Source of the DNA: Thiomicrorhabdus sp.
GTDB lineage: Bacteria; Pseudomonadota; Gammaproteobacteria; Thiomicrospirales; Thiomicrospiraceae
Length of the DNA: 44,490 nucleotides
Assembly: GCA_026989175.1 (NCBI GenBank)
Contig: JALSJT010000182.1
Span: forward strand, 1-44,490
Direction: 5' to 3'
Positions 10,072-19,789 of the stretch are shown piece after piece. How positions within the stretch are numbered: the stretch's first letter is position 1; every line of letters begins with the position of its first letter. The notes beneath the pieces are model-generated. The model did no database searches and was not told the DNA's origin. It was given only the letters and a program-made list of their open reading frames with translations. Both the position numbers and the translations under genes were made by a program.

Positions 10072-11895
10072 ATGTGTGGGATTTGTGGTGAGATTTATTG
10101 GGATGGTCAGACATCAAATGAAAATCGTTTAAAAGCGATGTTGCAAGCGATGGAACATCGTGGCCCAGATGACAGTGGCGTGTGGCAGAAAGAGCATGTT
10201 GGATTAGGTCATCGGCGTTTATCCATTATTGATCTCTCAGAAGCGGGTCATCAACCCATGCTAGATAAAGAGTTAACACTGGTGTTTAATGGTTGTATCT
10301 ATAACTACCAAACGCTGAAAACAGAGCTAGAAGTATTAGGTCATCAATTCCAGTCACACTCGGATACCGAAGTGATTTTGAAAGCCTATCGCCAATGGGG
10401 CATGGAATGTGTGCAATACTTTGAAGGCATGTTTGCATTTGCCATTTGGGACGATGACCTGCAACAGCTGTTATTGGCAAGAGATCGTCTTGGTATTAAG
10501 CCTCTTTATTATGCGCCCGTGTCTGGTGGGGCACGCTTTGCCTCGAATACACAAGCATTGTTGACCAGTGGCGATATTGATACCGAAATTGATCCTGTCG
10601 GACTGCATCACCAACTCACGTTACATGCCGTAATTCCTGCTCCCTATACTATTTTAAAAGGCATTCGTAAGCTTGAGCCAGGGCATTGGATGATTGTTAA
10701 CCCAGATGGCCAAATATTTAAAAAACGTTTCTGGCATTTGGAGACGAACCCCCCTGAAACTATTGACGGTAAGCCCGCACCTCAAACGGAACAAGCGTGG
10801 GTGAACGCCATTCATCAACGTTTAAAAGAGGCGGTGTTAAAACGTTTAACCGCTGCTGATGTTCCCGTAGGTGTATTGCTTTCTGGTGGTTTAGATTCCA
10901 GCTTATTAGTGGCGTTACTGGATGAGGCGGGGGTAAAAAATATCAAAACCTTTTCAATTGGATTTGAAGATGCGCCCGAAGAAAAAGGCAATGAGTTTGA
11001 GTTTTCCGATTTAGTGGTCGAACGTTACCAAACCGACCATCAGAAAATATTAATTTCCAACCAAGACGTGCTTCCGAGATTGCACGAATCAGTGGAAGCG
11101 ATGTCCGAACCTATGGTTGGACAAGATGCGGTGGCTTTTTATTTATTATCCGAACAGGTATCGAAAAGCGTTAAGGTCGTGATGTCTGGACAAGGCGCAG
11201 ATGAAGTATTTGCGGGGTATTCTTGGTACCCCAAAATGGATAGAGCCGGTAAGAGTATTGATTTAACCAATCCCGATGAAGCCGTGAGCGCATTTGCGCC
11301 GTACTATTTTGATCGCTCTCATCAAGAGTGGTTAGCGGTGGTGAATCCAAAATACCATATTGAAGATGTGACCTCGAGATTGGTCGGTGACAGTTTAACA
11401 GAGGGGGGGGCAAACTCTTTTTTAGATCAAGTGTTGCGTTTTGATGTGACCACGCTGATTGTGGATGACCCTGTTAAACGGGTAGATAATATGACCATGG
11501 CATGGGGGCTGGAAGCCCGAGTGCCATTTTTAGACCACAAACTAGTTGAGTTGGCGATGATGGCGCCAGATGAACTGAAATTAAAGCAGGACGGTAAGTT
11601 TATTTTAAAATCGATCGCGCGTGGCATTGTGCCTGATGAGATTATTGACCGCCCTAAAGTCGCCTTTCCTATGCCAGCCCTTAAGTATGTACGGGGAGAT
11701 TTTTATGAGTTTATGAAATCATTGTTAACCTCACCTCAAGCAAAAGCGCGCGGTATATTTAATCAAGAGAAGTTACAACAACTCTTGAAAAACCCTGAAG
11801 CCAAAGAGAGCTTTACTGCCATTCAAGGCAGTAAATTATGGCATGCGGCGTTATTAGAGTTTTGGTTGCAAAAACATGTAGATAAAACGCTTTAA
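10072..11895 (+). CDS. Class II glutamine amidotransferase of the asparagine synthetase family; resembles N-acetylglutaminylglutamine amidotransferase
   Basis: 607 aa; MCGICGEI N-terminal Cys nucleophile, FNGCIYNYQTLKTEL, LHHQLTLHAVIPAPYTILKGIRKL, SGGLDSSLLVALL. Confidence 0.85.
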   Translation: MCGICGEIYWDGQTSNENRLKAMLQAMEHRGPDDSGVWQKEHVGLGHRRLSIIDLSEAGHQPMLDKELTLVFNGCIYNYQTLKTELEVLGHQFQSHSDTEVILKAYRQWGMECVQYFEGMFAFAIWDDDLQQLLLARDRLGIKPLYYAPVSGGARFASNTQALLTSGDIDTEIDPVGLHHQLTLHAVIPAPYTILKGIRKLEPGHWMIVNPDGQIFKKRFWHLETNPPETIDGKPAPQTEQAWVNAIHQRLKEAVLKRLTAADVPVGVLLSGGLDSSLLVALLDEAGVKNIKTFSIGFEDAPEEKGNEFEFSDLVVERYQTDHQKILISNQDVLPRLHESVEAMSEPMVGQDAVAFYLLSEQVSKSVKVVMSGQGADEVFAGYSWYPKMDRAGKSIDLTNPDEAVSAFAPYYFDRSHQEWLAVVNPKYHIEDVTSRLVGDSLTEGGANSFLDQVLRFDVTTLIVDDPVKRVDNMTMAWGLEARVPFLDHKLVELAMMAPDELKLKQDGKFILKSIARGIVPDEIIDRPKVAFPMPALKYVRGDFYEFMKSLLTSPQAKARGIFNQEKLQQLLKNPEAKESFTAIQGSKLWHAALLEFWLQKHVDKTL

Positions 11896-11980
11896 GCTGA
11901 AACACTTATGTATTTTTATTGTATAACCTAGTAAAATGCTAAGGAATATTAAGGGGGGGATGATTTTAACTCTTAACAGT

Positions 11981-12142
11981 GAGACCTTTGCACGAGAGGA
12001 TACACGGATAAAAAAGGCTTAAATATACCTGATTTTCGTTGAAAACTTTGCGAATACCTCTAGGTATTCCCTGCCGTTTCCGCTTCAATCAGTCACATTT
12101 TATCTCTTTTTTCTCTCGCGCCCCTCTCGGTACAAAGCTCTC
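11981..12142 (+). mobile_element. MITE-like element copy R1 (162 bp), upstream of grxD
   Basis: TIRs GAGACCTTTGCACGAGAGG / CCTCTCGGTACAAAGCTCTC; internal GAATACCTCTAGGTATTC palindrome; near-TSD ACAGT/AAAGT. Confidence 0.85.
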
Positions 12143-12168
12143 AAAGTAATTTATAAAAGGAAGTAGCA

Positions 12169-12522
12169 GTGGAAAATCAAGATCCAGTCGTACAAGAAAC
12201 ACTCGATAGAATTCATGGTCAAGTGACCAATAACCCAGTTGTATTGTATATGAAAGGTACGCCTCAAATGCCCTCTTGTGGTTTTTCAAGTCGCGCAGCA
12301 CAAGCGTTAGCGGAAACGGGAGAGAAATTTGCATTTGTTAATATTTTAGCAGATAGCGCCGTTTTTGAGCACCTACCAAAATATCAAGATTGGCCAACTT
12401 TTCCACAGTTATATATTGGTGGCGAGTTACAAGGTGGTTGCGATATTACGCTTGAGTTAGCCGAGTCGGGCGAGCTTAAAAAGATGATGGCAGAAGCGAT
12501 TGCGAAGCAAGCTGAAAAATAA
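12169..12522 (+). CDS. grxD: Monothiol glutaredoxin, Grx4 family
   Basis: 117 aa; VVLYMKGTPQMPSCGFSSRAAQAL, DWPTFPQLYIGGELQGGCDI; GTG start with upstream aaaaggaag. Confidence 0.96.
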   Translation: MENQDPVVQETLDRIHGQVTNNPVVLYMKGTPQMPSCGFSSRAAQALAETGEKFAFVNILADSAVFEHLPKYQDWPTFPQLYIGGELQGGCDITLELAESGELKKMMAEAIAKQAEK

Positions 12523-12540
12523 AATTTATTTTTTTGAAAC

Positions 12541-12610
12541 AAAAAAGCATTTAATAATATCCTAATTAGAGTGTTCTCTATTATTCGTTAGGTTTTATTA
12601 AGTGCTTTTT
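12541..12610. terminator. Long imperfect hairpin downstream of grxD
   Basis: AAAAAAGCATTTAATAATATCCTAA pairs imperfectly with TTAGGTTTTATTAAGTGCTTTTT. Confidence 0.5.
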
Positions 12611-12629
12611 GCGTTTTTAAAGGCTAATT

Positions 12630-12788
12630 GAGAGCTTTGCACGAAAGGATACACGAATAAAAAAGGCTGAAATACGCCTGATTTTCGTTGAAAACCTTGC
12701 GAATACCTAGGTATTCCCTGCGATTTCCGCCTCAATCAGTCACATTTCATCTCTTTTTTCTCTCGCGCCCCTCTCGTGCAAAGGTCTC
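12630..12788 (+). mobile_element. MITE-like element copy R2 (159 bp), upstream of P460-like gene
   Basis: TIRs GAGAGCTTTGCACGAAAGG / CCTCTCGTGCAAAGGTCTC; palindrome GAATACCTAGGTATTC; perfect 5-bp TSD TAATT (12625-12629, 12789-12793). Confidence 0.92.
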
Positions 12789-12833
12789 TAATTAGAGATG
12801 TTTTCAGATAAAAAAGATCAAAGGAAAGAGTTA

Positions 12834-13379
12834 ATGAAAAAGTTTTTGCTGTGTACGAGTTTGTTAAGTGTGATTGGAAGTCCACTGACATTTGCAATGA
12901 GTGAGTCTCCAACGATAGCGCATAGTTTGGTGCCAAAATCAGCTGCCAATGGCATTGCATTTCCGGTTAACTATCAGGCGTGGGATACCGTTTCTGTTTC
13001 GTATCGAGAAGATAATGATACATTGCGTGCGATTATTGGAAATCCGCAAGCGATTAAAGCGATTGAAACGGGTCAAACAAACCCATGGCCAAACGGTGCT
13101 GTGCTTGGAAAATTAGTTTGGAAGGCCGGTCAAGATGCGCACTGGAAAGCGGCTAAGGTTCCTGGTAAGTTTATTCATGCGGAGTTCATGTTTAAAGATA
13201 CCACTAAATGGACAGATACCAAAGGCTGGGGCTGGGCACGTTGGGTAGGTTTAGAGCAAGTGCCTTTTGGAAAGGATGCCGAATCGGCACACCGTTCATG
13301 TATTACATGTCATGCACCTGTTGCGGGACAGGACTGGGTCTTCACTAAGCCTGCGGTTATGCCTAAGCGTATTCAATAG
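12834..13379 (+). CDS. Cytochrome P460 family protein, exported
   Basis: Signal peptide MKKFLLCTSLLSVIGSPLTFA; C-terminal heme motif CITCHAPVAGQDWVFTKP. Start chosen at the internal ATG with a good RBS; ORF track starts at 12798. Confidence 0.75.
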   Translation: MKKFLLCTSLLSVIGSPLTFAMSESPTIAHSLVPKSAANGIAFPVNYQAWDTVSVSYREDNDTLRAIIGNPQAIKAIETGQTNPWPNGAVLGKLVWKAGQDAHWKAAKVPGKFIHAEFMFKDTTKWTDTKGWGWARWVGLEQVPFGKDAESAHRSCITCHAPVAGQDWVFTKPAVMPKRIQ

Positions 13380-13381
13380 TC

Positions 13382-14002
13382 TTAGTTAGGCTGTTTTTTA
13401 GGTAATCGCCAGCTATTGACGATATTGCAAAAAATATCAGCCGTTTTTTCCGTATCATAAACCGCGGAGTGGGCTTGTTTGTTATCCCACTCTAAACCCG
13501 CTTCCACAGCAGCCTTGGCAAGTACCGTTTCGCCATAGGCGAGGCCAGCGAGTGAGACGGTATCAAAGGTGCTGAACTCATGAAAGGGCGACTTTACCTT
13601 GCAGCGCTCAGCGGCTTTTTTAACAAAGCCTAAATCAAAAAACGCATTGTGTCCGACTAAGATGGCTCGGCTACAGCCTGTGATTTTAAGCTGATGATTA
13701 ATGGGCTTAAAAAGTGCCGTCAGTGCTTCCTTCTCACTCATGGCGTCTCGAAAAGGATGAAATGGGTCTTCCATGCCAATGAATTTAAGGGCGCTTTGTT
13801 CAATATTGGCGCCTTTAAAGGGTAGGATGTTTTTGTCAAAGGTCGTGCCTCTCACAAGGTTTCCAGCAGCATTCATGTGCAACATAACAACGGCCATCTC
13901 TAATAGGGCATCGGTTTCACAGTTAAAGCCGGCGGTTTCTACATCGACGACAACGGGCAAGAAACCACGAAAGCGGTCTTTAATATCAATTATTTTGGTC
14001 AT
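13382..14002 (-). CDS. rnt: Ribonuclease T
   Basis: 206 aa DEDD exonuclease; FLPVVVDVETAGFN, LVGHNAFFDLGFV, HSAVYDTEKTADIF. Confidence 0.92.
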   Translation of the reverse strand: MTKIIDIKDRFRGFLPVVVDVETAGFNCETDALLEMAVVMLHMNAAGNLVRGTTFDKNILPFKGANIEQSALKFIGMEDPFHPFRDAMSEKEALTALFKPINHQLKITGCSRAILVGHNAFFDLGFVKKAAERCKVKSPFHEFSTFDTVSLAGLAYGETVLAKAAVEAGLEWDNKQAHSAVYDTEKTADIFCNIVNSWRLPKKQPN

Positions 14003-14034
14003 ATAGGCTTTTTTATATTAGGTTTATATTAGGT

Positions 14035-15345
14035 TTATATTAGGGATTTGAGAAGAACTTTGGATTGTCGTTGTGAATTGTATAGTGACAGCCTTTGAGA
14101 GGGGAGCGCCTCCACGGTGGTGAGCATGAATCCATGTTCAATAAACCAGTGGTGGGTGTGAGTGGTCAGTAAAAAGAGTTGTTTCATTTGCGCTTGCTGC
14201 GCTTTTTGCTCAATTGCTTTGAGTAGCTCGTGTCCTAGATGCTGACCTTGATAGCTGGGGTGTACCGTTAAACAGGCGAGTTCTCCTATGCCTTTCGCAA
14301 TAGGGTAGAGTGCTGCGCAACCAATAATGTGTTGATCGCGTTCAATGACAATAAAGTTATGGATCTCGAGTTCAAGTCGTTCACGCGAACGTTTTGCCAG
14401 CACCCCTTGGCTTTCTAAAGGAGTAATCATATCTAAAATCCCGCCGACATCTTCAATGGTGGCTGGGCGTAGCTGGTGATAGCGATCGCTAAAAATTAGC
14501 GTACCGTAGCCGTCGCGGGTGAAGAGCTCTTGCAACAGTGCATCGGGTTCATTTTGATCCATTAGATGAACGCGTTTGACATGAAAATTGGTTTTAGATA
14601 TTTGGGTTAAAAAACGAGCTTGTTCTTCATTTTCAGCGTGTTTGATAGTGCGATTGAGTTCTGTAATGCTCATTTGTTTGGGGAGGTTTTTCATCTGTTC
14701 CGAGTGGCCAAAAATCATCAATTTATCGGCTTGAATGCTTTTTGCTACTTCACAGGCCTGTTCGAGCGTATTGAGATTAAAGACTTCACCCGTTAAGGAG
14801 TAAGCCAGAGGTGTTAATAGAACAATTTGTCCCCCCTCTAAGCTAGTTGATATCGCTTGATGATTAATTTTTCTGAGCGTACCGGTGTGTTGAAAATCCA
14901 CTCCGTCAATGACTCCTTTAGGCTGGGCAATGACCCAGTTGCCTGAAATGAGCGTAAGAGGGGTGGATTGCTGATTGGTTGCTTGGCTGAACACCGCCTC
15001 TATTTGACTGCGCACCATACCGATGGCTTGTTGAAAAACGGTTACCATTTCGGTGGTGGTAATTCGAAACTGCTGATGGTGTTGCCATGGAATGTTTTGG
15101 TCGGTTAGTGCAGCATTAATTTGAGGTGCTGCACCCATCACTAAGACCATTTTTAGCCCTAGGTGGTGCAATAATCCTATGTCTTGTGTGAGCTGTTTAA
15201 ATGAGTCGCTGGCAAGCATTAAGTCGCCAGGTAAATAAATGACACAGGTTTTCCCACGGTGTTGTTCGATGTACCGAGAGGATTGTCTTAAAGTATTAAT
15301 AAAATCTAATTCAGATTGTTTCATGAATGTGCGAAAATAGCTCAA
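14035..15345 (-). CDS. argA: Amino-acid N-acetyltransferase (N-acetylglutamate synthase)
   Basis: 436 aa; N-terminal amino-acid-kinase-like domain plus C-terminal GNAT domain (ELACLTVHPSYQGQHLGHELL). Confidence 0.93.
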   Translation of the reverse strand: MSYFRTFMKQSELDFINTLRQSSRYIEQHRGKTCVIYLPGDLMLASDSFKQLTQDIGLLHHLGLKMVLVMGAAPQINAALTDQNIPWQHHQQFRITTTEMVTVFQQAIGMVRSQIEAVFSQATNQQSTPLTLISGNWVIAQPKGVIDGVDFQHTGTLRKINHQAISTSLEGGQIVLLTPLAYSLTGEVFNLNTLEQACEVAKSIQADKLMIFGHSEQMKNLPKQMSITELNRTIKHAENEEQARFLTQISKTNFHVKRVHLMDQNEPDALLQELFTRDGYGTLIFSDRYHQLRPATIEDVGGILDMITPLESQGVLAKRSRERLELEIHNFIVIERDQHIIGCAALYPIAKGIGELACLTVHPSYQGQHLGHELLKAIEQKAQQAQMKQLFLLTTHTHHWFIEHGFMLTTVEALPSQRLSLYNSQRQSKVLLKSLI

Positions 15346-15386
15346 TAACGTTTTAATTTTATAAGTATAAACTAGTCTTGTAGTAA

Positions 15387-17294
15387 ATGTCTAAAGGCAG
15401 CGATGTTTATCTATTGCATCAACATAAGGAGTTTTCAATGCCAGATTATCGTTCAAAAACCAGCACTCATGGTCGAAACATGGCGGGCGCTCGTGCGTTA
15501 TGGCGTGCTACAGGGATGCAAACAGAGGATTTTGGCAAGCCGATTATTGCCGTCGCAAACTCCTTTACTCAGTTTGTGCCAGGTCACGTACATTTAAAAG
15601 ATATGGGGCAGTTGGTTGCCAGAGTGATTGAAGAAGCGGGGGGGGTGGCAAAAGAGTTTAATACCATCGCCGTGGATGATGGGATTGCGATGGGGCATGA
15701 TGGCATGTTGTACTCGCTGCCTTCGCGTGACCTGATTGCCGATTCGGTTGAGTACATGGCGAATGCACATTGCGCCGATGCACTGGTTTGTATTTCAAAC
15801 TGCGATAAAATCACCCCAGGAATGATGATGGCGGCGATGCGCTTGAATATCCCGACCATTTTTGTCACCGGTGGTCCAATGGAGTCGGGTAAAACGGTAT
15901 TAGGCGGTGAAAGCATTAAATTAGATTTGGTCGATGCAATGGTGATGGCTGTGGACGACACGTGTTCGGATCAAGATATTGAAGATGTTGAAATCTCTGC
16001 TTGCCCAACGTGTGGTTCGTGTTCGGGCATGTTTACCGCAAACTCCATGAACTGCTTGGCCGAAGCTTTAGGTATGGCGCTGCCAGGAAATGGCACGATG
16101 TTAGCAACTCATGCCGATCGTAGACATCTGTTTGAAGAAGCGGGTCGTCGGATTGTTGAAATAACCAAACAGTATTATGAGCAAGATGACGCCTCGGTTT
16201 TACCACGTTCAATCGCCTCGTTTGAAGCCTTTGAGAACGCGATGGCGGTTGATGTCGCGATGGGTGGTTCGACCAATACGGTCTTGCATCTGTTAGCGAT
16301 TGCTAAAGAAGCCGAAGTGAGTTTTACTATGGCGGATATGGACCATATCTCTCGTAAAGTCCCTTGCTTGGTGAAAGTGGCACCGAACTCTAAAATTTTC
16401 CACATGGAAGATGTGCATCGTGCCGGTGGCATGATGCGGGTTTTGGGTGAGTTGGATCGTGGTGGTTTAATTCATCGTGATGTGACAACCATTCATGCAT
16501 CGACCATGGGCGCAGCATTGGATTTATGGGATCTTCGTCGTACCGATGACCAAGGGGTTGAAACTTTTTTTAAAGCCGCTCCTGGCAATGTTCGAACCAC
16601 GGAAGCCTTTAGTCAAAGCAAGCGTTGGAAGAGTGTTGATACCGATCCTGTAGCGGGTTGTATTCGAGATGTTGAGCACGCTTACACTAAAGAGGGTGGG
16701 CTTGCTGTTCTGTACGGAAATATCGCCTTAGATGGCTGTATTGTTAAAACCGCAGGAGTGGATGAGTCGATTTTTAAATTTACGGGGAAAGCGCGTATCT
16801 TTGAGAGTCAAGAGGCTTCTGTTGCCGCCATTTTAGCTGATGAAATTAACGAAGGCGATGTATTGGTAATTCGTTATGAAGGACCAAAAGGGGGGCCGGG
16901 GATGCAAGAGATGTTGTACCCAACCAGTTACCTTAAATCGAAAGGGTTAGGGAAAGCGTGTGCCTTACTGACCGATGGTCGTTTTTCAGGCGGAACGTCT
17001 GGTTTATCTATTGGGCATGTTTCACCAGAAGCGGCGGAAGGTGGTAATATTGGCTTGGTTGAGGAGGGGGATGTGATTGAAATTGATATTCCTAATCGTA
17101 CCATTCATGTTGTACTGAGTGATGAGTTGATGGCCGAGCGCCGTCAAGCCATGGCGTTGAAAGGGCGTGATGCGTGGAAGCCCGTTGAAGAGCGTCCAAG
17201 AAAAGTAAGTGTGGCGTTACGTGCTTACGCAGCGATGACTACCAGTGCTGCATTTGGTGCGGTACGTGATGTGACTCAAATTGAGCATCGATAA
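15387..17294 (+). CDS. ilvD: Dihydroxy-acid dehydratase
   Basis: [75 protein letters not shown]; likely start at internal ATG 15438 (MPDYRSKT). Confidence 0.97.
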   Translation: MSKGSDVYLLHQHKEFSMPDYRSKTSTHGRNMAGARALWRATGMQTEDFGKPIIAVANSFTQFVPGHVHLKDMGQLVARVIEEAGGVAKEFNTIAVDDGIAMGHDGMLYSLPSRDLIADSVEYMANAHCADALVCISNCDKITPGMMMAAMRLNIPTIFVTGGPMESGKTVLGGESIKLDLVDAMVMAVDDTCSDQDIEDVEISACPTCGSCSGMFTANSMNCLAEALGMALPGNGTMLATHADRRHLFEEAGRRIVEITKQYYEQDDASVLPRSIASFEAFENAMAVDVAMGGSTNTVLHLLAIAKEAEVSFTMADMDHISRKVPCLVKVAPNSKIFHMEDVHRAGGMMRVLGELDRGGLIHRDVTTIHASTMGAALDLWDLRRTDDQGVETFFKAAPGNVRTTEAFSQSKRWKSVDTDPVAGCIRDVEHAYTKEGGLAVLYGNIALDGCIVKTAGVDESIFKFTGKARIFESQEASVAAILADEINEGDVLVIRYEGPKGGPGMQEMLYPTSYLKSKGLGKACALLTDGRFSGGTSGLSIGHVSPEAAEGGNIGLVEEGDVIEIDIPNRTIHVVLSDELMAERRQAMALKGRDAWKPVEERPRKVSVALRAYAAMTTSAAFGAVRDVTQIEHR

Positions 17295-17296
17295 CA

Positions 17297-17329
17297 GGTA
17301 ACGATTCAGTCGTGAACTGAATCGTTACC
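17297..17329 (+). terminator. Perfect 14-bp stem hairpin downstream of ilvD
   Basis: GGTAACGATTCAGT-CGTGA-ACTGAATCGTTACC; only a weak T tract follows. Confidence 0.6.
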
Positions 17330-17352
17330 CTCTATTTTGATACCGTATTGAG

Positions 17353-17778
17353 ATGTATCAAGATTTTTTGGAGGTAGGTATGTTTTTAGATCGATTAAAT
17401 AAAGAGCAGCATCAAGCAATTTTTGATTTAGCGGTGAATTTAGCGGCTGCAGATAATGAAATTTCAGAAGAGGAGGTTCAGTACCTTAAGGAATTTAGTG
17501 AAGCACACGGAATTGAATATGATTTGAATAAGTCTGATATTGATGTTGCTGAAAGGATTTCTAAGTTTAATACTAAAGAAGTTCGAATTATTGCGTTACA
17601 GCAGTTAATTAAAATTTCTTATAAAGATGGCCACTTTGGTAAAGAAGAACAAGATAAGGTGTTTTTAATTGCGCAGAAAATGGGTTTGAATGATCCAGCA
17701 TTAATGATTCGTATTGAGAAGTGGGTACGTCAAGGTTTTGATTGGCGCTATGAAGGTGAGGAGATGTTAAAGCATTAA
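17353..17778 (+). CDS. TerB-like (TerB/DjlA fold) protein
   Basis: 141 aa all-helical; AVNLAAADNEISEEEVQYLKEF ... KISYKDGHFGKEEQDKVFLIAQKMGL. Confidence 0.65.
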   Translation: MYQDFLEVGMFLDRLNKEQHQAIFDLAVNLAAADNEISEEEVQYLKEFSEAHGIEYDLNKSDIDVAERISKFNTKEVRIIALQQLIKISYKDGHFGKEEQDKVFLIAQKMGLNDPALMIRIEKWVRQGFDWRYEGEEMLKH

Positions 17779-17835
17779 ACTGTTTATTCAAGCTGTAAAT
17801 TCGGCATGACTTAAATACAAAGCAAGTTTAATGAG

Positions 17836-17903
17836 CCAGCGTAATGCTGTTTTTTTGGGTCCTCTTGGGGGTATAAAAAAAACCAGCATTACGCTGGTTT
17901 TTT
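17836..17903. terminator. Bidirectional terminator, large cruciform-capable repeat between convergent terB-like and soxA
   Basis: CCAGCGTAATGCTG-T7 ... A8-CCAGCATTACGCTGG-TTTTTT; each arm also holds its own CCAGC/GCTGG hairpin. Confidence 0.8.
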
Positions 17904-17924
17904 ATAGATATATTTTAAGTGGTG

Positions 17925-18755
17925 TTATTCACGATATCCAGGGCCATTAATTTCTAAGCCATTTGAGGTATAGGCTTGATAGAATTCAAGGTTACGGTAG
18001 GTTTCGCTTTGCGCTTTATAAGGAACGGCACGCATATTTTTCTGACAGCCCTCATAGCGACGGTGCAATGTACCGAGATTTTGCCATTTGGCTCGAAAAA
18101 CTGGAAAGTGTGTTGTGTGACCGAGTGCCGCAGAGAGCGTATTTGCACGCGCTTTACGACCTGCGTTATCAACATGACATTTTGAGCAGGACAGATTAAA
18201 TTGCCCACGAGGTTTAATAAAGAAGTTTCGACCATCTTCATAAGCGGCACGTGCGGCTTCTGACTCTATTTTGACATCAATTTTTTGACCGCGCGCATTG
18301 TCTGCTAAGTAAGCACTGATTTGAGCAATCGGCCCTTTTTTCCATCCATAAGGTTTTAAACCTGCATCAGTGCGACACTTGTTAATCGCACCTTCAAGTG
18401 TTACTACTTGCTTGGTTGCTTCATCAAAGTATGGATATTTTGCTCGGATCTTACTAACATCGGAGCCAAAGCACTTTTGATAAACTGCAAGGTCTTTATT
18501 GTAAAGCGCCTCTCCTTCATCAATGGCATCTAAGTAAGGGGGAAACTCTTCTGCTGCCTCCCACTGAGCCATCTTGTCGGCTGAAAAAATATAAGCACCA
18601 TTGATATACTCTTCTGGTGCTAGGTTAGGGTTTTTTGCTTTAAAAAAATCGACAAGTTGTTGGCGATCTTTTTCTGGGTCAATGGTGGCAGCCATGCTAG
18701 ATGTAGCCAGCACTGAAACCCCTAAAGATAAAGCGATTAGTAATGTTTTTTTCAT
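17925..18755 (-). CDS. soxA: SoxA, c-type cytochrome of the thiosulfate-oxidising SoxAX complex
   Basis: 276 aa; signal peptide; heme motif CSKCH; later Cys in RRYEGCQKNMRAVPYKAQSETYRNLEFYQAY; adjacent soxZ/Y/X. Confidence 0.93.
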   Translation of the reverse strand: MKKTLLIALSLGVSVLATSSMAATIDPEKDRQQLVDFFKAKNPNLAPEEYINGAYIFSADKMAQWEAAEEFPPYLDAIDEGEALYNKDLAVYQKCFGSDVSKIRAKYPYFDEATKQVVTLEGAINKCRTDAGLKPYGWKKGPIAQISAYLADNARGQKIDVKIESEAARAAYEDGRNFFIKPRGQFNLSCSKCHVDNAGRKARANTLSAALGHTTHFPVFRAKWQNLGTLHRRYEGCQKNMRAVPYKAQSETYRNLEFYQAYTSNGLEINGPGYRE

Positions 18756-18919
18756 TCTAACTCTCCGCTCGAAAGCTTTATTTTTCCATTAGTAAACTCA
18801 GAGAACTTCTGAAGTGATAATGGGTAATTTTTTTATAGAGTGCTGAGTTACTATGTTTTAGATAGTAATCAAATTAGAAAGTAACGGTATAGAGTGATCT
18901 AAACCGTTACGATTTGGCT

Positions 18920-19231
18920 TTACTTTAATTTAAGCGTTGAACTGCCTTTTGCGCCAGTGTTATCAACAACCGCAATCGATACTTCATCGCCAGAGTTAGC
19001 TTTGACCTTAACGGAGACATATGGGTTTGCTGAAACCGCTCCAGACCATTGTGCATTAACTGCTGTTTCGCCGTTAACAGCAATTTCGACGGTCTCAATA
19101 AATTTAGCTGGGTAGGGTTTTCCAGTTTTTTTATCCATACGTAACCCAGATTCCATTGGGTGTTTAATAAGGGCTTTTACTTCAGCAACACCTGCTTTAG
19201 ATTTTCCACGCATTCTGATTTTAATAGACAT
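18920..19231 (-). CDS. soxZ: Thiosulfate oxidation carrier complex protein SoxZ
   Basis: 103 aa; LIKHPMESGLRMDKKTGKPYPAKFIETVEI; beta-sandwich; sox context. Confidence 0.95.
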   Translation of the reverse strand: MSIKIRMRGKSKAGVAEVKALIKHPMESGLRMDKKTGKPYPAKFIETVEIAVNGETAVNAQWSGAVSANPYVSVKVKANSGDEVSIAVVDNTGAKGSSTLKLK

Positions 19232-19285
19232 AGTTATTCCTTTCCATAATATGTTAAGTCATTGTGTTTGTAAGCGTCTTAAGGT

Positions 19286-19753
19286 TTATCCGCCACAACC
19301 ACCGATGGTTACTTTGACTTCTTGTTCTGCTTTAAGTAGTTTCCCGTCCGCTTTTACAATAGCGACGACATTCATGGTTTGTCCAAGTTTAATTCGAGTA
19401 GAAACAAATCCAAGTGCCGCAGGTGCGAAGGTGTACTCACAGACTAAAGGCATTGGGTTTTTGCTACCAAGAATGGCAATCGATTCAACGCCACTGATGG
19501 CGGTTGCATCAACTGTAATCGGTGTAACCGCACCATTTTCAGCAATCGCAGGAGCTTTGAGCTTGATATCGCTTGATTCGGTTGTGCTGCTTGAACCAAA
19601 AATACCAGAGAGTGCATCTTCAGTAGTTTTTGAGGTAAAAGCTTTTGAGTTCCATTCGGCAAGAACAGTTGTTGGGGTTAATAAGCCAGCGTTAACTGCG
19701 ACGACGGTTGCACCCGTTGCAAGGGTGCCTTTAAGAAAAGATCTACGTTTCAT
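19286..19753 (-). CDS. soxY: Thiosulfate oxidation carrier protein SoxY
   Basis: 155 aa; Tat-like MKRRSFLKGTLATGA; C-terminal swinging-arm GGCGG. Confidence 0.95.
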   Translation of the reverse strand: MKRRSFLKGTLATGATVVAVNAGLLTPTTVLAEWNSKAFTSKTTEDALSGIFGSSSTTESSDIKLKAPAIAENGAVTPITVDATAISGVESIAILGSKNPMPLVCEYTFAPAALGFVSTRIKLGQTMNVVAIVKADGKLLKAEQEVKVTIGGCGG

Positions 19754-19789
19754 AAGTGTTTAACTCCCTGTGAAGGTTTTATATTGTGT

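Noticed and set aside
12089-12334. Minus-strand 81-aa ORF ending RGAREKKEIKCD
   Set aside because: It starts in grxD antisense and runs into MITE R1. The shared C-terminal peptide with ORF 12736-12960 reflects the repeat DNA, not a protein family.
12650-12760. A fixed sigma70 promoter inside the MITE (TTGAAA ... TATTCC, or TATATT on the other strand)
   Set aside because: Spacing and hexamers are weak and vary between copies, and element orientation relative to genes is mixed. Cannot be supported without TSS data.
12736-12960. Minus-strand 74-aa ORF ending RGAREKKEMKCD
   Set aside because: Same artefact from MITE R2, antisense to the P460-like gene start.
13773-14006. 77-aa plus-strand ORF antisense to rnt
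   Set aside because: Entirely within rnt; composition is typical of a reverse-frame shadow.
2864-15345. Presence of both argJ and argA as an anomaly
   Set aside because: ArgJ with a separate N-acetylglutamate synthase is known in many bacteria; ArgJ can be monofunctional. Not unusual enough to report.
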